Assembly (NCBI RefSeq): GCF_021391495.1 | Contig: NZ_CP090063.1 | Span: 7,130,001-7,194,000 of the forward strand | From: Amycolatopsis acidiphila | GTDB taxonomy: Bacteria; Actinomycetota; Actinomycetes; Mycobacteriales; Pseudonocardiaceae | Length of the DNA: 64,000 nt | Direction: 5' to 3' | Shown: in pieces, positions 32,941 through 42,389 of the stretch | Layout: every line of letters starts with the position of its first letter | Position numbering within the stretch: the first letter of the stretch is position 1 | Translations under genes and position numbers: made by a program | The notes under the pieces: model-generated | Seen by the model: only the letters and a program-made list of their open reading frames with translations | Told to the model about the DNA's origin: nothing | Database searches by the model: none

Positions 32941-33420
32941 GGACATCGCCGCTCTGGTGGATGCCATCCAGAAGAAGCTGCCGCCGACCTGGGCGCACTG
33001 GCTGCGTACGACCCGCAGGACCTTGAGGTGATCACCGGCAATCACCAGCGGCTCTCCGGCGGCTCACCAAAGGCAGTCGCGATCGTGGCGGTCGCACGCC
33101 GGCTCACCGCAGCAGGAGTCCACCGCGCCGCAGATCTTCGAGAACCGACAGATCTGCACAAACACGCTTACTTGAGCGTTCCCGGCCTCGGCACGGTCAC
33201 CTGGGCCTACTTCCTCATGCTGCTGGGCATTCCCGACGTCAAGGCCGACGTCTGGATCAACCGCTTCGTCGCCAGGGCCGTCAGGGCCGGGCTGTCGGCG
33301 GCCGCCAGTCAGGTTCTGGTGAAGAGTGCTGCCGACCGCCTCGGGGTGTCGTCCATCGAACTGGATCACGCGATCTGGGATCACATGCGGCGCGCCGAGG
33401 GGTCATCCGGCTTCCGCTGA
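32927..33420 (+). pseudogene. frameshifted helix-hairpin-helix (HhH-GPD-like) protein
   Basis: ATG 32927 opens a frame (MTQAEDIAALVDAIQKKLPP) that stops at about 33031. Continuing in the next frame from about 32986 gives DLGALAAYDPQDLEVITGN and then a helical domain with VPGLGTVTWAYFLMLLG, a helix-hairpin-helix, and KADVWINRFVA. One lost base near 32985 (CCGCCG for CCGCCCG) restores a single protein of about 164 aa. It is either a genuine pseudogene or a sequencing error. The start overlaps the nuclease end, so the pair was translated together. Confidence 0.7.
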
Positions 33421-33504
33421 CCGTCCACTGCAGACCCAATCGAGGGTCACCCGGACGGCTTTTCAAGATCAAGCTAGCCCCGGCATGCCGTTAGAGTCCG
33501 CGCG

Positions 33505-34023
33505 GTGACCGCACTCGGAGTGAGCTACCTCGGTGACCGCGCTCATCACGAACGGTTCGCCCGCGATCTCGCGGATGCCGGTTCGTCGCTGCACTGGACG
33601 GGCGCGGCCAGAGCCGACATCGTCCTGCTCGACCAGCATGCACCGAACCGATTGTCGTCGTGCCTGGTCACCAGCGCTGTCTTCCTCGTGGCCTGCCCGT
33701 CGGACGAGCCGCTGGAAGCGCTTCCTCCCGGGGTGCGCGGGGTGCTCAACTGCGCCGGCGCCACGTCGGCGCAGTTGCTCGCCGCGGCGGCGGAGGTCAG
33801 CTCGCTGCTCGGTCCACGGCAGACGGGACCGCTGCTGACCTCGATGGAGATCGACGTGCTCTCCTGCGCCGCCGCGGGGATGACCATCGAGGCGACCGCC
33901 CAGCGACTGGACATCACGGCGAGCGGCGGGCGCTCGGTGCTGAACTCGGCCAAGCGCAAGCTCGGTGCCCGCACCAGGGCGAACGCCGTCGCGTTGGCCT
34001 TCCGGCACGGGCTGGTCCGCTGA
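33505..34023 (+). CDS. LuxR-type helix-turn-helix protein
   Basis: A 172-aa protein. The C-terminal LuxR/GerE DNA-binding domain (about residues 112-170) reads LTSMEIDVLSCAAAGMTIEA ... RSVLNSAKRKLGARTRANAV. The N-terminal part has the spacing of a receiver domain (IVLLDQHAPN in the phospho-acceptor region) but is shortened and lacks the clear acidic cluster, so phosphorylation is doubtful. GTG 33505 is the start. No neighbour gives away its targets. The gene ends in a 17-bp tandem duplication. Confidence 0.7.
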   Translation: MTALGVSYLGDRAHHERFARDLADAGSSLHWTGAARADIVLLDQHAPNRLSSCLVTSAVFLVACPSDEPLEALPPGVRGVLNCAGATSAQLLAAAAEVSSLLGPRQTGPLLTSMEIDVLSCAAAGMTIEATAQRLDITASGGRSVLNSAKRKLGARTRANAVALAFRHGLVR

Positions 34024-34049
34024 CGCGCACCCGGCTGGTCCGCTGACGC
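34010..34049 (+). repeat. 17-bp direct repeat, 23-bp period
   Basis: GGCTGGTCCGCTGACGC occurs at 34010-34026 and 34033-34049. The first copy contains the LuxR gene's last codons and stop. It is a recent tandem duplication of the gene end, with no evident function. Confidence 0.75.
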
Positions 34050-34166
34050 TGGGAAGCGCTTTCAGGCGACTGCCCAGCGCACCCTGCCCCACGGGCGTGC
34101 CCGCGGGTCCACCCGGTCCGTGAATGCGCGGACCCGCGCCACCTCGGCGGCCACACAGACCGCGCG

Positions 34167-36722
34167 TCAGGCCTCCGCGAGCTGGACCTCGATCCGCAGC
34201 TCCTCGCCCTGCGGCGTGAACTCCAGCTCCTCGACGTTGCCCGCCGCCCGGAGGTCGCCGCCGATGGAGTTCAGCGTCTCGACCTGACCGGCGGGCCCGG
34301 CGATCCGCACCCTCTCGACCGGCGAGCGCATCGAGCGCTTCGCATCGCTCTTCGCCTTGCGGATCGCGCTGATCGCGGTGCTGGCCAGCGTGATCACCTC
34401 GGGCGAGCCGTCGACCGCACCGGCCGGGACGGGCCACTCGCTCGTGTGCACCGACTCGTCGTGCCACCACGACCACGCCTCCTCCGTGCTGTACGGCAGG
34501 AACGGCGCGAACAGCCGCTGCAGCGAGGACAACGCCTTCCGCAGCGCGAGCCGCGCGGACTGGGTGGCCGCGCCGCCGTCCTCGTCGTACGCCCGCTGCT
34601 TGATCAGCTCGAGGTAGTCGTCGCAGAAGAACCAGAAGAACCGCTCGATGCGCTCCAGCGCGGTGGTGTACTCGAAGCCCTCCAGCGCCTCGGTCGCCTG
34701 GCGGATCACGTCGTCGAGCGCGGCCAGCATCGCCTGGTCCAGCGCCTCGGTGATGCTCGCGCCCGCGGCGGGCTCCGGGAAGCTCAGCGCGAACTTGCTC
34801 GCGTTGAGCAGCTTCGTCGCCAGCCGGCGGCCGATCTTCATCTGGCCCTGGTCGAACGCCGTGTCCGTGCCGGGACGGCCGTTGGCGGCCCAGTACCGCA
34901 CGGCGTCCGGGCTGAACTGCTCCAGCAGCCCCACCGGAGTGACGACGTTGCCCTTGGACTTGCTCATCTTCTTGCGGTCCGGGTCGAGGATCCAGCCCGA
35001 GATCGCCGCGTGGTACCAGGGCAGCGAGTCGTTCTCCAGCTGCGCGCGCAGCACGGTCGCGAACAGCCAGGTGCGGATGATGTCGTGCGCCTGCGGGCGC
35101 AGGTCCATCGGGAACGTCTGCGCGAACAGCTCCGGGTCCTCCTCCCAGCCGCAGGCGATCTGCGGCGAGAGCGAGGAGGTGGCCCAGGTGTCCATCACGT
35201 CCGGGTCGCCGGTGAAGCCGCCGGGCCGGTCCCGCTGGTCGGCGGTGTAGCCGGGCGGGGTGTCCGACGACGGGTCGATCGGCAGGATGTCCTCACCCGG
35301 CACGATCGGCGCGTCGTAGTTCGGCTCGCCCGCCTCGTCGAGGGAGTACCAGACGGGGAACGGCACGCCGAAGAAGCGCTGGCGGCTGACCAGCCAGTCG
35401 CCGTTGAGGCCGCGGACCCAGTCGTCGTAGCGGGCCTTCATGTACGCCGGGTGCCACTGCAGCTCGGCGCCGCGCCGCAGCATCTGCTCCTGGTGCTCGA
35501 TCGACTTGATGAACCACTGCCTGCTGGACACGATCTCCAGCGGCTTGTCGCCCTTTTCGTAGAACTTGACCGGGCGGACGGTCTTGCGCGGCTCGCCCTC
35601 GAGATCACCGCTGTCACGCAGCATCCCGACCACGCGCTCGCGCGCGGTGTGCACGGTCGCGCCGGCCAGCTCGGCATACGACTTGCGCCCCGGCTCGTTG
35701 TCCAGCCCGGGGGGCGGGTCGGCCAGGATGCGGCCGTCGCGGCCGATGATCGTGCGGGTGGGCAGCTTCAGCTCGCGCCACCACTGCACGTCGGTCAGGT
35801 CGCCGAAGGTGCAGCACATCGCGATGCCGGCGCCGCGGTCCATCTCGGCGGCCGGGTGCGCGACCACCGGCACCTCGACGCCGAACACCGGCGAGGTGAC
35901 CGTCTTGCCGAACAGGTTCCGGTAGCGCTCGTCGTCGGGGTGCGCGATCAGCGCGACGCACGCGGGCAGCAGCTCCGGCCGGGTGGTCTCGATGTACACC
36001 GGCTCGCCGTCGGCCTTGTGGAACGCGATCCGGTGCCACGCGCCCGCGTGCTCGCGGTCCTCCAGCTCGGCCTGCGCCACGGCCGTGCGGAACCCGACGT
36101 CCCACAGGGTCGGCGCCTCGGCCTGGTAGGCCTCGTCGCGCGCGAGCAGCCGCAGGAACGCGCGCTGCGAGACGCGCTGGGCGTGCCGGCCGATCGTGGT
36201 GTACGTGCGCGACCAGTCCACCGACAGGCCGAGCCGCTTCCAGGTCTCCTCGAACGCCTTCTCGTCCTCGGCGGTCAGCAGCTCGCACAGCTCGATGAAG
36301 TTGCGGCGCGAGACGTTCTGGACCGGCCGCTCGCCCTTCTTCACCATCGGCTCCGGCGCGACGAACTCCGGGTCGTACGGTAGCGACGGCTCGCACCGGA
36401 CGCCGTAGTAGTTCTGCACCCGGCGCTCGGTGGGCAGGCCGTTGTCGTCCCACCCCATCGGGTAGAAGACGCGCTTGCCGCGCATCCGCTGGAACCGGGC
36501 GACGATGTCGGTGTGCGTGTAGGAGAAGACGTGGCCTACGTGCAGCGAGCCGCTGACCGTCGGCGGCGGTGTGTCGATGGAGAACACCGCGGCTCGCTCA
36601 CCAGGAGCGCGGAACCGGTAGACACCGGTCTGCTCCCACTGGTCCGCCCACTTGGCATCCAGACCGTCCAGCGCGGGGCGGTCGGGCACGTTCGGCGTGG
36701 TCTCGGACACGCGTTTTGCCAC
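34167..36722 (-). CDS. valS: valyl-tRNA synthetase
   Basis: An 851-aa class Ia synthetase that charges tRNA-Val and edits threonine. The HIGH motif is at 61-64 (SLHVGHVFSYTHTD), the editing (CP1) domain spans about 200-370, KMSKS lies at about 583 (RKKMSKSKGN), and the anticodon-binding domain follows (about 650-790). A short C-terminal region follows without the long Val-arm coiled coil of E. coli ValS, as in other actinobacterial short forms. The start is GTG 36722. It is divergent from the 2-oxoacid dehydrogenase operon across 219 bp. No T-box leader is visible. Confidence 0.96.
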   Translation of the reverse strand: MAKRVSETTPNVPDRPALDGLDAKWADQWEQTGVYRFRAPGERAAVFSIDTPPPTVSGSLHVGHVFSYTHTDIVARFQRMRGKRVFYPMGWDDNGLPTERRVQNYYGVRCEPSLPYDPEFVAPEPMVKKGERPVQNVSRRNFIELCELLTAEDEKAFEETWKRLGLSVDWSRTYTTIGRHAQRVSQRAFLRLLARDEAYQAEAPTLWDVGFRTAVAQAELEDREHAGAWHRIAFHKADGEPVYIETTRPELLPACVALIAHPDDERYRNLFGKTVTSPVFGVEVPVVAHPAAEMDRGAGIAMCCTFGDLTDVQWWRELKLPTRTIIGRDGRILADPPPGLDNEPGRKSYAELAGATVHTARERVVGMLRDSGDLEGEPRKTVRPVKFYEKGDKPLEIVSSRQWFIKSIEHQEQMLRRGAELQWHPAYMKARYDDWVRGLNGDWLVSRQRFFGVPFPVWYSLDEAGEPNYDAPIVPGEDILPIDPSSDTPPGYTADQRDRPGGFTGDPDVMDTWATSSLSPQIACGWEEDPELFAQTFPMDLRPQAHDIIRTWLFATVLRAQLENDSLPWYHAAISGWILDPDRKKMSKSKGNVVTPVGLLEQFSPDAVRYWAANGRPGTDTAFDQGQMKIGRRLATKLLNASKFALSFPEPAAGASITEALDQAMLAALDDVIRQATEALEGFEYTTALERIERFFWFFCDDYLELIKQRAYDEDGGAATQSARLALRKALSSLQRLFAPFLPYSTEEAWSWWHDESVHTSEWPVPAGAVDGSPEVITLASTAISAIRKAKSDAKRSMRSPVERVRIAGPAGQVETLNSIGGDLRAAGNVEELEFTPQGEELRIEVQLAEA

Positions 36723-36941
36723 CTCATCTACAAGAACAACTGGCCTGGGGTTGCATACAGCTTAACGGGGCAGGCCGAGCGCTTTTTCTCCGCACCCGTT
36801 CAGAGCATCCGTCAGCGAACAGCCTTGCCGGTGAGCAAGTTGTCCAGCACCCTGCCCGATCGGGCAACCATTTCTTGCATAGTGATCAGCTGAATCAGCC
36901 ACTGTTGCACAGTCTACTGGCTGCTGTGCAGGCTCTGGGGC

Positions 36942-37913
36942 GTGGAAAAGGCTGACCTACGCGAGCTGCACCGCCTGATGCTGGTGGCCCGTCGCGTCGA
37001 CGAGGAGGCCATCGCCCTGCAGCGTCAGGGCGTGCTTCCGGGCTACGCGCCGATGAGGGGCCAGGAGGCCGCGCAGGTTGGCAGCGCGGCCGCGCTGGAC
37101 CTCACCCGCGACTTCGCCTTTCCCAACTACCGCGACCTGGGGGCCGCGACGGCGATGGGCGTCGACCTGGTCGGCTACCTCTCGACCCACCTGGGGACCT
37201 GGCACGGCGGGATGTACGACCCGAAGGCCTCCCGGTTGGCGCCGGTCAACGCCGTCGTCGGCGGAGCCGTGCCGCACGCGGTCGGCTGGGCGATGGGCGC
37301 CAAGCTGGACGACACCGGTGGCGTGGCGATCACCTACTTCGGGGACGGCGCCAGCTCGCAGGGCGACGTCCACGAGGCGATGAACTTCGCCGCGGTCTAC
37401 CGGCTGCCGGTGGTGTTCTTCTGCCAGAACAACGGCTGGGCGATCTCGGTGCCGACCGAGCGGCAGGTCGCCGGCGGCTCGGTCGCCGCGCGGGCCGCCG
37501 GGTACGGCATCGAGGGCGTGCGGGTCGACGGGAACGACGTGCTCGCGGTGTTCGAGACGACGCGGGAAGCCGTGCTGCGAGGCCGCGACGGCGGCGGGCC
37601 GACCGTGCTCGAGGCGATGACCTACCGGATGGGCCCGCACTCCACTTCGGACGATCCCGGCCGCTACCGCACGCTCGAGGAGGAGCGGGCCTGGGCGGAA
37701 CGGGACCCGGTCGCCCGTGCCGCTCGGCAACTGTCCGCGGACGACGTCGCCGAGGCCGAGGCGCATGCCGCGGACGTCGTCCGCCAGGTCCGGGAGGGCC
37801 TCGTCACGGTCGGCGACCGGCCGACCGAGGAGCTGTTCTCGTTCGTCTACCGCGAGCCGACGAAGGCTCTGCTCGACCAGCAGCATGCCTGGAAGGAAGC
37901 CGCTGATGTGTGA
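36942..37913 (+). CDS. 2-oxoacid dehydrogenase E1 alpha subunit
   Basis: A 323-aa thiamine-diphosphate-dependent E1 alpha. The TPP motif runs from GDG (134-136) to NN (163-164) in YFGDGASSQGDVHEAMNFAA ... CQNNGWAIS, and the phosphorylation-loop-like MGPHSTSDDPGRYR follows near 230. Closest in style to pyruvate, acetoin or branched-chain 2-oxoacid dehydrogenase E1 alpha. It begins at GTG 36942 and is the first gene of a five-gene operon with E1 beta, a lipoyl protein, an alpha/beta-hydrolase and an aminotransferase. The substrate is not fixed by sequence. Confidence 0.93.
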   Translation: MEKADLRELHRLMLVARRVDEEAIALQRQGVLPGYAPMRGQEAAQVGSAAALDLTRDFAFPNYRDLGAATAMGVDLVGYLSTHLGTWHGGMYDPKASRLAPVNAVVGGAVPHAVGWAMGAKLDDTGGVAITYFGDGASSQGDVHEAMNFAAVYRLPVVFFCQNNGWAISVPTERQVAGGSVAARAAGYGIEGVRVDGNDVLAVFETTREAVLRGRDGGGPTVLEAMTYRMGPHSTSDDPGRYRTLEEERAWAERDPVARAARQLSADDVAEAEAHAADVVRQVREGLVTVGDRPTEELFSFVYREPTKALLDQQHAWKEAADV

Positions 37914-37950
37914 GAGGACCACACGAAGCGAGCGCGACGAAGGAGCTGCT

Positions 37951-38976
37951 GTGCTGGAGGACCGGACGGGTGCGGAACCCCGCGGCAATGCTGAGCTGTC
38001 CTTGCAGCAGGCCCTCAACCTCGCGCTTCGGCATGCGTGCGAGGACGACGACCGCGTGCTCGTCTTCGGAGAGGACGTCGGCCGGCTCGGCGGCGTGTTC
38101 CGGGTGACCGACGGGCTGCAGGCCAAGTTCGGCGAGCAGCGCGTGTTCGACACCCCGCTCGCGGAGTCCGGGATCATGGGCATGGCGGTCGGTCTGGCGA
38201 TGGCCGGCTGGCGGCCGGTGCCGGAGATCCAGTTCGACGGGTTCGCCTTCCCCGCGATCGACCAGATCGTGAACCAGGTCGCGCGGCTGCACTACCGCAG
38301 CCGTGGCGTGCTGACCATGCCGATCACCCTGCGGCTGCCCAGCTTCGGGGGCATCCGCGCGCCCGAGCACCACGGGGAGAGCCTGGAGTCGTTGTTCGCG
38401 CACGTCCCCGGGCTCAAGGTGGTCTCGCCGTCGTCGCCGCGCGAGGGCTACCACCTGCTGCGGCAGTCGATCGCCGACCCGGACCCGGTGATCTTCATGG
38501 AGCCGAAGCCGCGGTACTGGCACCGCGAGTCCTTCGACCCGACGCAGCCGGTCGAGGCGCTGCCCGTGGGCACCAGCCGGGTCGTCCGGCAGGGCAAGCA
38601 CGCGACGCTCGTGGCGTGGGGCGCGACGGTCGCCCGCTGCCTGCAGGTTGCGGAGCTGGCGGCGGAGGACGGCGTCGAGCTCGAAGTGCTGGACCTGCGC
38701 TGGCTCAAGCCGGTCGACGCCGACGGCCTCGCCGCGTCCGTCGGGCGCACCCGGCGCGCGGTGGTCGTGCACGAGGCCCCGCTGACCGCGGGCCTCGGCG
38801 CCGAGGTCTCGACGCTGATCACCGAGCGCTGCTTCGGCGAGCTGCGCGCGCCCGTCCAGCGGGTCACCGGGTTCGACGTGCCCTACCCGTCCGGCCCGCT
38901 CGAGGACGAGTACCTGCCGAGCATCGACCGGATCCTGACCGCCGTGCAGACCACCCTGGAGTACCGCCGTGGCTGA
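37951..38976 (+). CDS. 2-oxoacid dehydrogenase E1 beta subunit
   Basis: A 341-aa E1 beta. The transketolase pyrimidine domain has VFGEDVGRLGGVFRVTDGL (about 33-51) and DTPLAESGIMGMAVGLAMAG. The C-terminal transketolase domain has DLRWLKPVDADGL and VHEAPLTAGLG. GTG 37951 has AAGGAG eight bases upstream; longer in-frame extensions overlap the E1 alpha gene. The end overlaps the lipoyl gene by eight bases, so the E1 and carrier proteins are made together. Confidence 0.93.
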   Translation: MLEDRTGAEPRGNAELSLQQALNLALRHACEDDDRVLVFGEDVGRLGGVFRVTDGLQAKFGEQRVFDTPLAESGIMGMAVGLAMAGWRPVPEIQFDGFAFPAIDQIVNQVARLHYRSRGVLTMPITLRLPSFGGIRAPEHHGESLESLFAHVPGLKVVSPSSPREGYHLLRQSIADPDPVIFMEPKPRYWHRESFDPTQPVEALPVGTSRVVRQGKHATLVAWGATVARCLQVAELAAEDGVELEVLDLRWLKPVDADGLAASVGRTRRAVVVHEAPLTAGLGAEVSTLITERCFGELRAPVQRVTGFDVPYPSGPLEDEYLPSIDRILTAVQTTLEYRRG

Positions 38977-39292
38977 AGTGACCTTTCCGCTGCCCGACCT
39001 CGGCGAGGGCCTGATCAGTGCGAAGGTGCTGGAATGGCTGGTCGCCGAGGGCGACTGGGTTGAGCGCAACACGCCGCTGCTGGAGCTGGAGACGACCAAG
39101 GCCGCGGTGGAGATCCCGTCGCCGCAGTCCGGCCGGATCACCCGGCTGCACGTCGGCGAGGGCGAGGAGCTGGCGGCCGGGGACCCGCTGGTCACCTTCA
39201 CCGTGGAGGACGACCAGGCCGGCATCGTCGGCACGGTGCCGCAGGAGAAGAAGCCGACCAGGCGGATCCGCCTCTCGCTGCCGGAGGACTGA
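38969..39292 (+). CDS. stand-alone lipoyl-domain protein (split E2)
   Basis: A 107-aa protein that is essentially one biotinyl/lipoyl domain. It has FPLPDLGEGL, then LELETTKAAVEIPSPQSG with the lipoylated lysine at K44, then a short basic tail. Normal dihydrolipoyl acyltransferases continue with a peripheral-subunit-binding domain and a CoA-acyltransferase catalytic domain; none is here. The next gene is an alpha/beta-hydrolase two bases away. Acetoin-type E2 proteins (AcoC) fuse exactly these two folds, so this looks like the carrier half of a split E2. Confidence 0.88.
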   Translation: MAEVTFPLPDLGEGLISAKVLEWLVAEGDWVERNTPLLELETTKAAVEIPSPQSGRITRLHVGEGEELAAGDPLVTFTVEDDQAGIVGTVPQEKKPTRRIRLSLPED

Positions 39293-39294
39293 GC

Positions 39295-39918
39295 ATGTTC
39301 GCCATCGCCGAGGACGGCGCCAAGATCTGGTACGAGAGCGTGCCCGGGCCGCGGCCGGTGCTGCTGGTGCACGGGTTCGCGTCCGACAGCCGTCGCAACT
39401 GGACGGACACCGGCTGGCTGCGCGCGCTGGCCGAGCACGGTTACGTGACCGTGGATCTGCGCGGGCACGGGCAGAGCGGCAAACCGTCCTCCGGGTACAC
39501 GCCGGAGGACATGGCGCGTGATCTGCTCGCGGTGCTCGACGTGGTTTCTTTGTCCACTGTGGACGTGGTGACGTACTCGATGGGTGGGATCATCGCGTGG
39601 CAGCTGGCCCGGATCGCGCCGGACCGCGTGCGCCGGATGGTGCTGGGCGGGATCGGCACGCGGCCCGCCGCGCGCGAGGACATGCTGCGGGTGCAGGAAA
39701 GGCTCTCCGGCGAGGACCTGAGCGCCTGCATCGACGGCATGGCAGGCAGCAGGATCGAAGGCAGCGCACCGGTCCCGGTGCTGTTCGCCGCCGGGGACGC
39801 CGACGAGTTCGCCGCGGACGCGCCCGAGCCGTTCGTGTCACTGGGCAGCCGCAACCACTTCAACGCCGTCTCGAGCCGGGCCTTCAAACAGGCCGCACTG
39901 GAGTTCTTCGGGAGCTGA
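39295..39918 (+). CDS. alpha/beta-hydrolase, possible catalytic half of split E2
   Basis: A 207-aa compact alpha/beta-hydrolase with [11 protein letters not shown], oxyanion [14 protein letters not shown] and nucleophile S95 in TYSMGG. The late acid and histidine lie near AAGDADEFA and SRNHFNA. The cap domain is very short. It starts two bases after the lipoyl gene. In AcoC-type E2 a hydrolase domain of this kind follows the lipoyl domain. It could transfer or hydrolyse the acyl group, releasing a free acid instead of acyl-CoA; that is speculative. Confidence 0.85.
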   Translation: MFAIAEDGAKIWYESVPGPRPVLLVHGFASDSRRNWTDTGWLRALAEHGYVTVDLRGHGQSGKPSSGYTPEDMARDLLAVLDVVSLSTVDVVTYSMGGIIAWQLARIAPDRVRRMVLGGIGTRPAAREDMLRVQERLSGEDLSACIDGMAGSRIEGSAPVPVLFAAGDADEFAADAPEPFVSLGSRNHFNAVSSRAFKQAALEFFGS

Positions 39919-39919
39919 C

Positions 39920-40969
39920 ATGTATCCGCGAATCCGAGCCGCCCTCGACGACGTGCCCGCCTATGTGCCGGGGAAGGCCACCGCGGGCCTGGTGAAGCTG
40001 TCCAGCAACGAAAACCCGTTCCCCCCGCTGCCCGGCGTCCTGGAGCGCGCGACGGCGGCCGCCGCGACGCTGCACCGGTATCCGGACCTCGCCGCGACCG
40101 AGCTGACCGGTGAGCTCGCGCGGTTCCTGTCCGTGCCGCCGGAGTTCATCGCGGTCGGCACCGGCAGTGTCGGCGTGCTCCAGCAGATCGTGCAGACCGT
40201 CGCGTCCGTCGGCGACGAGGTCGTCTACCCGTGGCGGTCGTTCGAGGCGTACCCGATCACCACCCGGATCGCCGGCGCCGCGGCCGTCGAGGTGCCGCTC
40301 GACTCCGCGGCCCGGCTCGACCTCGCCGCGCTCGCGGACGCGGTGACCGAGCGGACGAAGCTGGTCCTGGTCTGCTCGCCCAACAACCCCACGGGTCCGG
40401 GCGTCCGCCGGGACGAGTTCGCGGAGCTGCTCGCGCGGGTGCCGGAGGACGTGCTCGTGGTGCTGGACGAGGCGTACGTCGAGTTCATCCGCGACCCCGA
40501 CGCCGTCAACGGCTTGGATTTCCTTGCCGCATACCCGAATCTGTGCCTGCTGCGGACGTTCTCGAAGGCGTACGGGCTGGCCGGGCTGCGGATCGGCTTC
40601 GCACTCGCCCATCCTCCGGTCGCGGCCGCGATCCGCAAGTGCGCGGTGCCCTTCGGCGTCTCGACGATCGCGCAGCTCGCCGCGATCGAGTCGCTGCACT
40701 GCCAGGACGCGATGCGCGAGCGGGTGGACGCGGTCGTCGCGGAACGGACGCGGGTGCGGGACGCGCTGCTCGAACAGGGCTGGGCGGTGCCCGAGACCGA
40801 GGCGAACTTCGTGTGGCTGCCGACGGGCGCGCGCACCGCGCGGTTCGCGGCGACCTGCCAGCAGTCCGGGCTCCTCGTGCGCCCCTTCGCCCCCGACGGC
40901 TGCCGGGTCAGCATCGCTGAGCGCGAGGAGAACGACCTGTTCCTCAGGACCGCGCTCACGCAGGTATGA
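39920..40969 (+). CDS. histidinol-phosphate/aromatic aminotransferase, HisC-Pat type
   Basis: A 349-aa fold-type I PLP aminotransferase. It has [11 protein letters not shown] at the N-terminus, SPNNPTGP (153-160), D183 in VLDEAYVEF, and the PLP lysine K216 in [14 protein letters not shown]. The length and the SFEAYP and YVEF motifs fit the HisC2/Pat branch that transaminates aromatic amino acids. It starts one base after the hydrolase stop, so it is in the 2-oxoacid dehydrogenase operon, where it could generate the 2-oxoacid substrate from an amino acid. Its end overlaps the convergent lysA-like gene by 14 bp. Confidence 0.88.
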   Translation: MYPRIRAALDDVPAYVPGKATAGLVKLSSNENPFPPLPGVLERATAAAATLHRYPDLAATELTGELARFLSVPPEFIAVGTGSVGVLQQIVQTVASVGDEVVYPWRSFEAYPITTRIAGAAAVEVPLDSAARLDLAALADAVTERTKLVLVCSPNNPTGPGVRRDEFAELLARVPEDVLVVLDEAYVEFIRDPDAVNGLDFLAAYPNLCLLRTFSKAYGLAGLRIGFALAHPPVAAAIRKCAVPFGVSTIAQLAAIESLHCQDAMRERVDAVVAERTRVRDALLEQGWAVPETEANFVWLPTGARTARFAATCQQSGLLVRPFAPDGCRVSIAEREENDLFLRTALTQV

Positions 40970-42245
40970 GGTCGCGCCGCAGCAGGTCCTCCTCCGTTTC
41001 GCGCCGGACGAGCAGCTGCGCGACCCCGTCGCGGACGCCGACGACCGGTGGCCGCCCGACGAGGTTGTAGTTCGACGCGAGGGCGTGGTGGTACGCGCCG
41101 GTGACCGGCACGGCCAGCAGGTCGCCGGCGTGCACGTCGTCGGGCAGTGGCACGTCCTGCGCGAGGATGTCCCCGGCTTCGCAGTGCCGCCCGACGACGG
41201 TGACGGCGTGCCGCGGCGCGCGCGTGTGGCGGCCGACGAGGCGCGCGGTGTAGCGGGCGCCGTAGAGGGCCGGGCGGGGGTTGTCGCTCATCCCGCCGTC
41301 CACAGCGACGAACCCCGGCTTCACCGCGATCACCCGGTACAGCGTGACCCCGGCGTTGGCGACGATCGCGCGCCCGGGCTCGATCACCAGCCTGGGCAAG
41401 GGAATCCGCTGCCGCGTGCACTCGTGGGCGAGCGCGGCGCGGATCCGGTTCGCGAACCCGGTGAGGTCGAACGGCTGGTCGCCCACGCAGTAGGGCGCCG
41501 CGAAACCGCCACCGAGGTCGAGCTGCTCGATCGGCAGTCCGAGTCCGATCAGCCGGCGTACGGCGTCCTCGTACACCGAGACACGGGTGATCTGGGAGCC
41601 GAGATGGCAGTGCAGGCCGACCAGGCGCAGCCCGTTCGCCGCAGTTTGTCGCGCCGCGTCGGGCACCGTGTCCAGCGGGAAGCCGAACTTCTGGCCGTCG
41701 ACGCCGGTCGTGACCGCCGGGTGGGTGTGCGCGTCGATACCCGGCGTCACCCGGATCAGGACCGGTTGCGCGGTGCCCGCGAGCTGGTCCATCTCGTCGA
41801 ACGAGTCGAGCACGATCCGGCCGACGCCGTACGACAGCGCGGCCTCGAGGTCCTCGTCGGTCTTCACGTTGCCGTGCATCAGGATCCGCGCGGCGGGGAT
41901 GCCCGCGGTCCGCGCGGCGGCCAGTTCGCCTGCCGAGCAGACGTCCAGGGACAGCTCCTCGTCGGCGAGCCAGCGGAACACCGATCGGCACGGCAGCGAC
42001 TTCCCCGCGAACACGACCTCGGCCTCCGGCAGGGCTTGCCGGAACGCCCGGGCGCGATGGCGGACCTCTGTCTCGTCGAGCAGCTGGAGCGGAGTACCGA
42101 AGTGGCCGGCGAGGCTGGTCAGGGCCTGGCCACCGACTTCCAGGTCACCTTGGGGCAGCAGGCGGGTACTCGCGGGCCAGAGGTGTTTCTCCAGCGGCGG
42201 TTCCCCGCACGCGCCCACGCTCGGCAGCAGCTCGGCCAGTGTCAC
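40956..42245 (-). CDS. lysA: LysA-like PLP-dependent amino acid decarboxylase
   Basis: A 429-aa fold-type III decarboxylase of the diaminopimelate/ornithine family. The PLP lysine is K82 ([12 protein letters not shown]), with [29 protein letters not shown] and [11 protein letters not shown] (phosphate-binding). The C-terminal [10 protein letters not shown] and [12 protein letters not shown] complete the active site. GTG 42245 is chosen for an AGGAGG ten bases upstream. Diaminopimelate decarboxylase makes lysine, but without seeing the rest of the genome a paralogue acting on another amino acid cannot be excluded. Confidence 0.85.
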   Translation of the reverse strand: MTLAELLPSVGACGEPPLEKHLWPASTRLLPQGDLEVGGQALTSLAGHFGTPLQLLDETEVRHRARAFRQALPEAEVVFAGKSLPCRSVFRWLADEELSLDVCSAGELAAARTAGIPAARILMHGNVKTDEDLEAALSYGVGRIVLDSFDEMDQLAGTAQPVLIRVTPGIDAHTHPAVTTGVDGQKFGFPLDTVPDAARQTAANGLRLVGLHCHLGSQITRVSVYEDAVRRLIGLGLPIEQLDLGGGFAAPYCVGDQPFDLTGFANRIRAALAHECTRQRIPLPRLVIEPGRAIVANAGVTLYRVIAVKPGFVAVDGGMSDNPRPALYGARYTARLVGRHTRAPRHAVTVVGRHCEAGDILAQDVPLPDDVHAGDLLAVPVTGAYHHALASNYNLVGRPPVVGVRDGVAQLLVRRETEEDLLRRDLIPA

Positions 42246-42389
42246 GACTTCCTCCTTCGACGGCTGACACTCGCCAACGTCGGTTGTTCCGGATGGTCGT
42301 GGCACCGCGGCGGACGCGATCATGACGTCCGGTGCGGGGTTATTGCCGGGGTTTTGACGCGCCTGGTGACGGCGGTCATGCTGGCGGGC

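Noticed and set aside
34446..36383. 645-codon plus-strand frame inside valS
   Set aside because: Antisense frame of high-GC synthetase DNA, with biased Arg/Ala/Val composition only.
36723..36941. Possible T-box or riboswitch leader for valS
   Set aside because: No T-box sequence, specifier stem or antiterminator could be found in the 219-bp gap.
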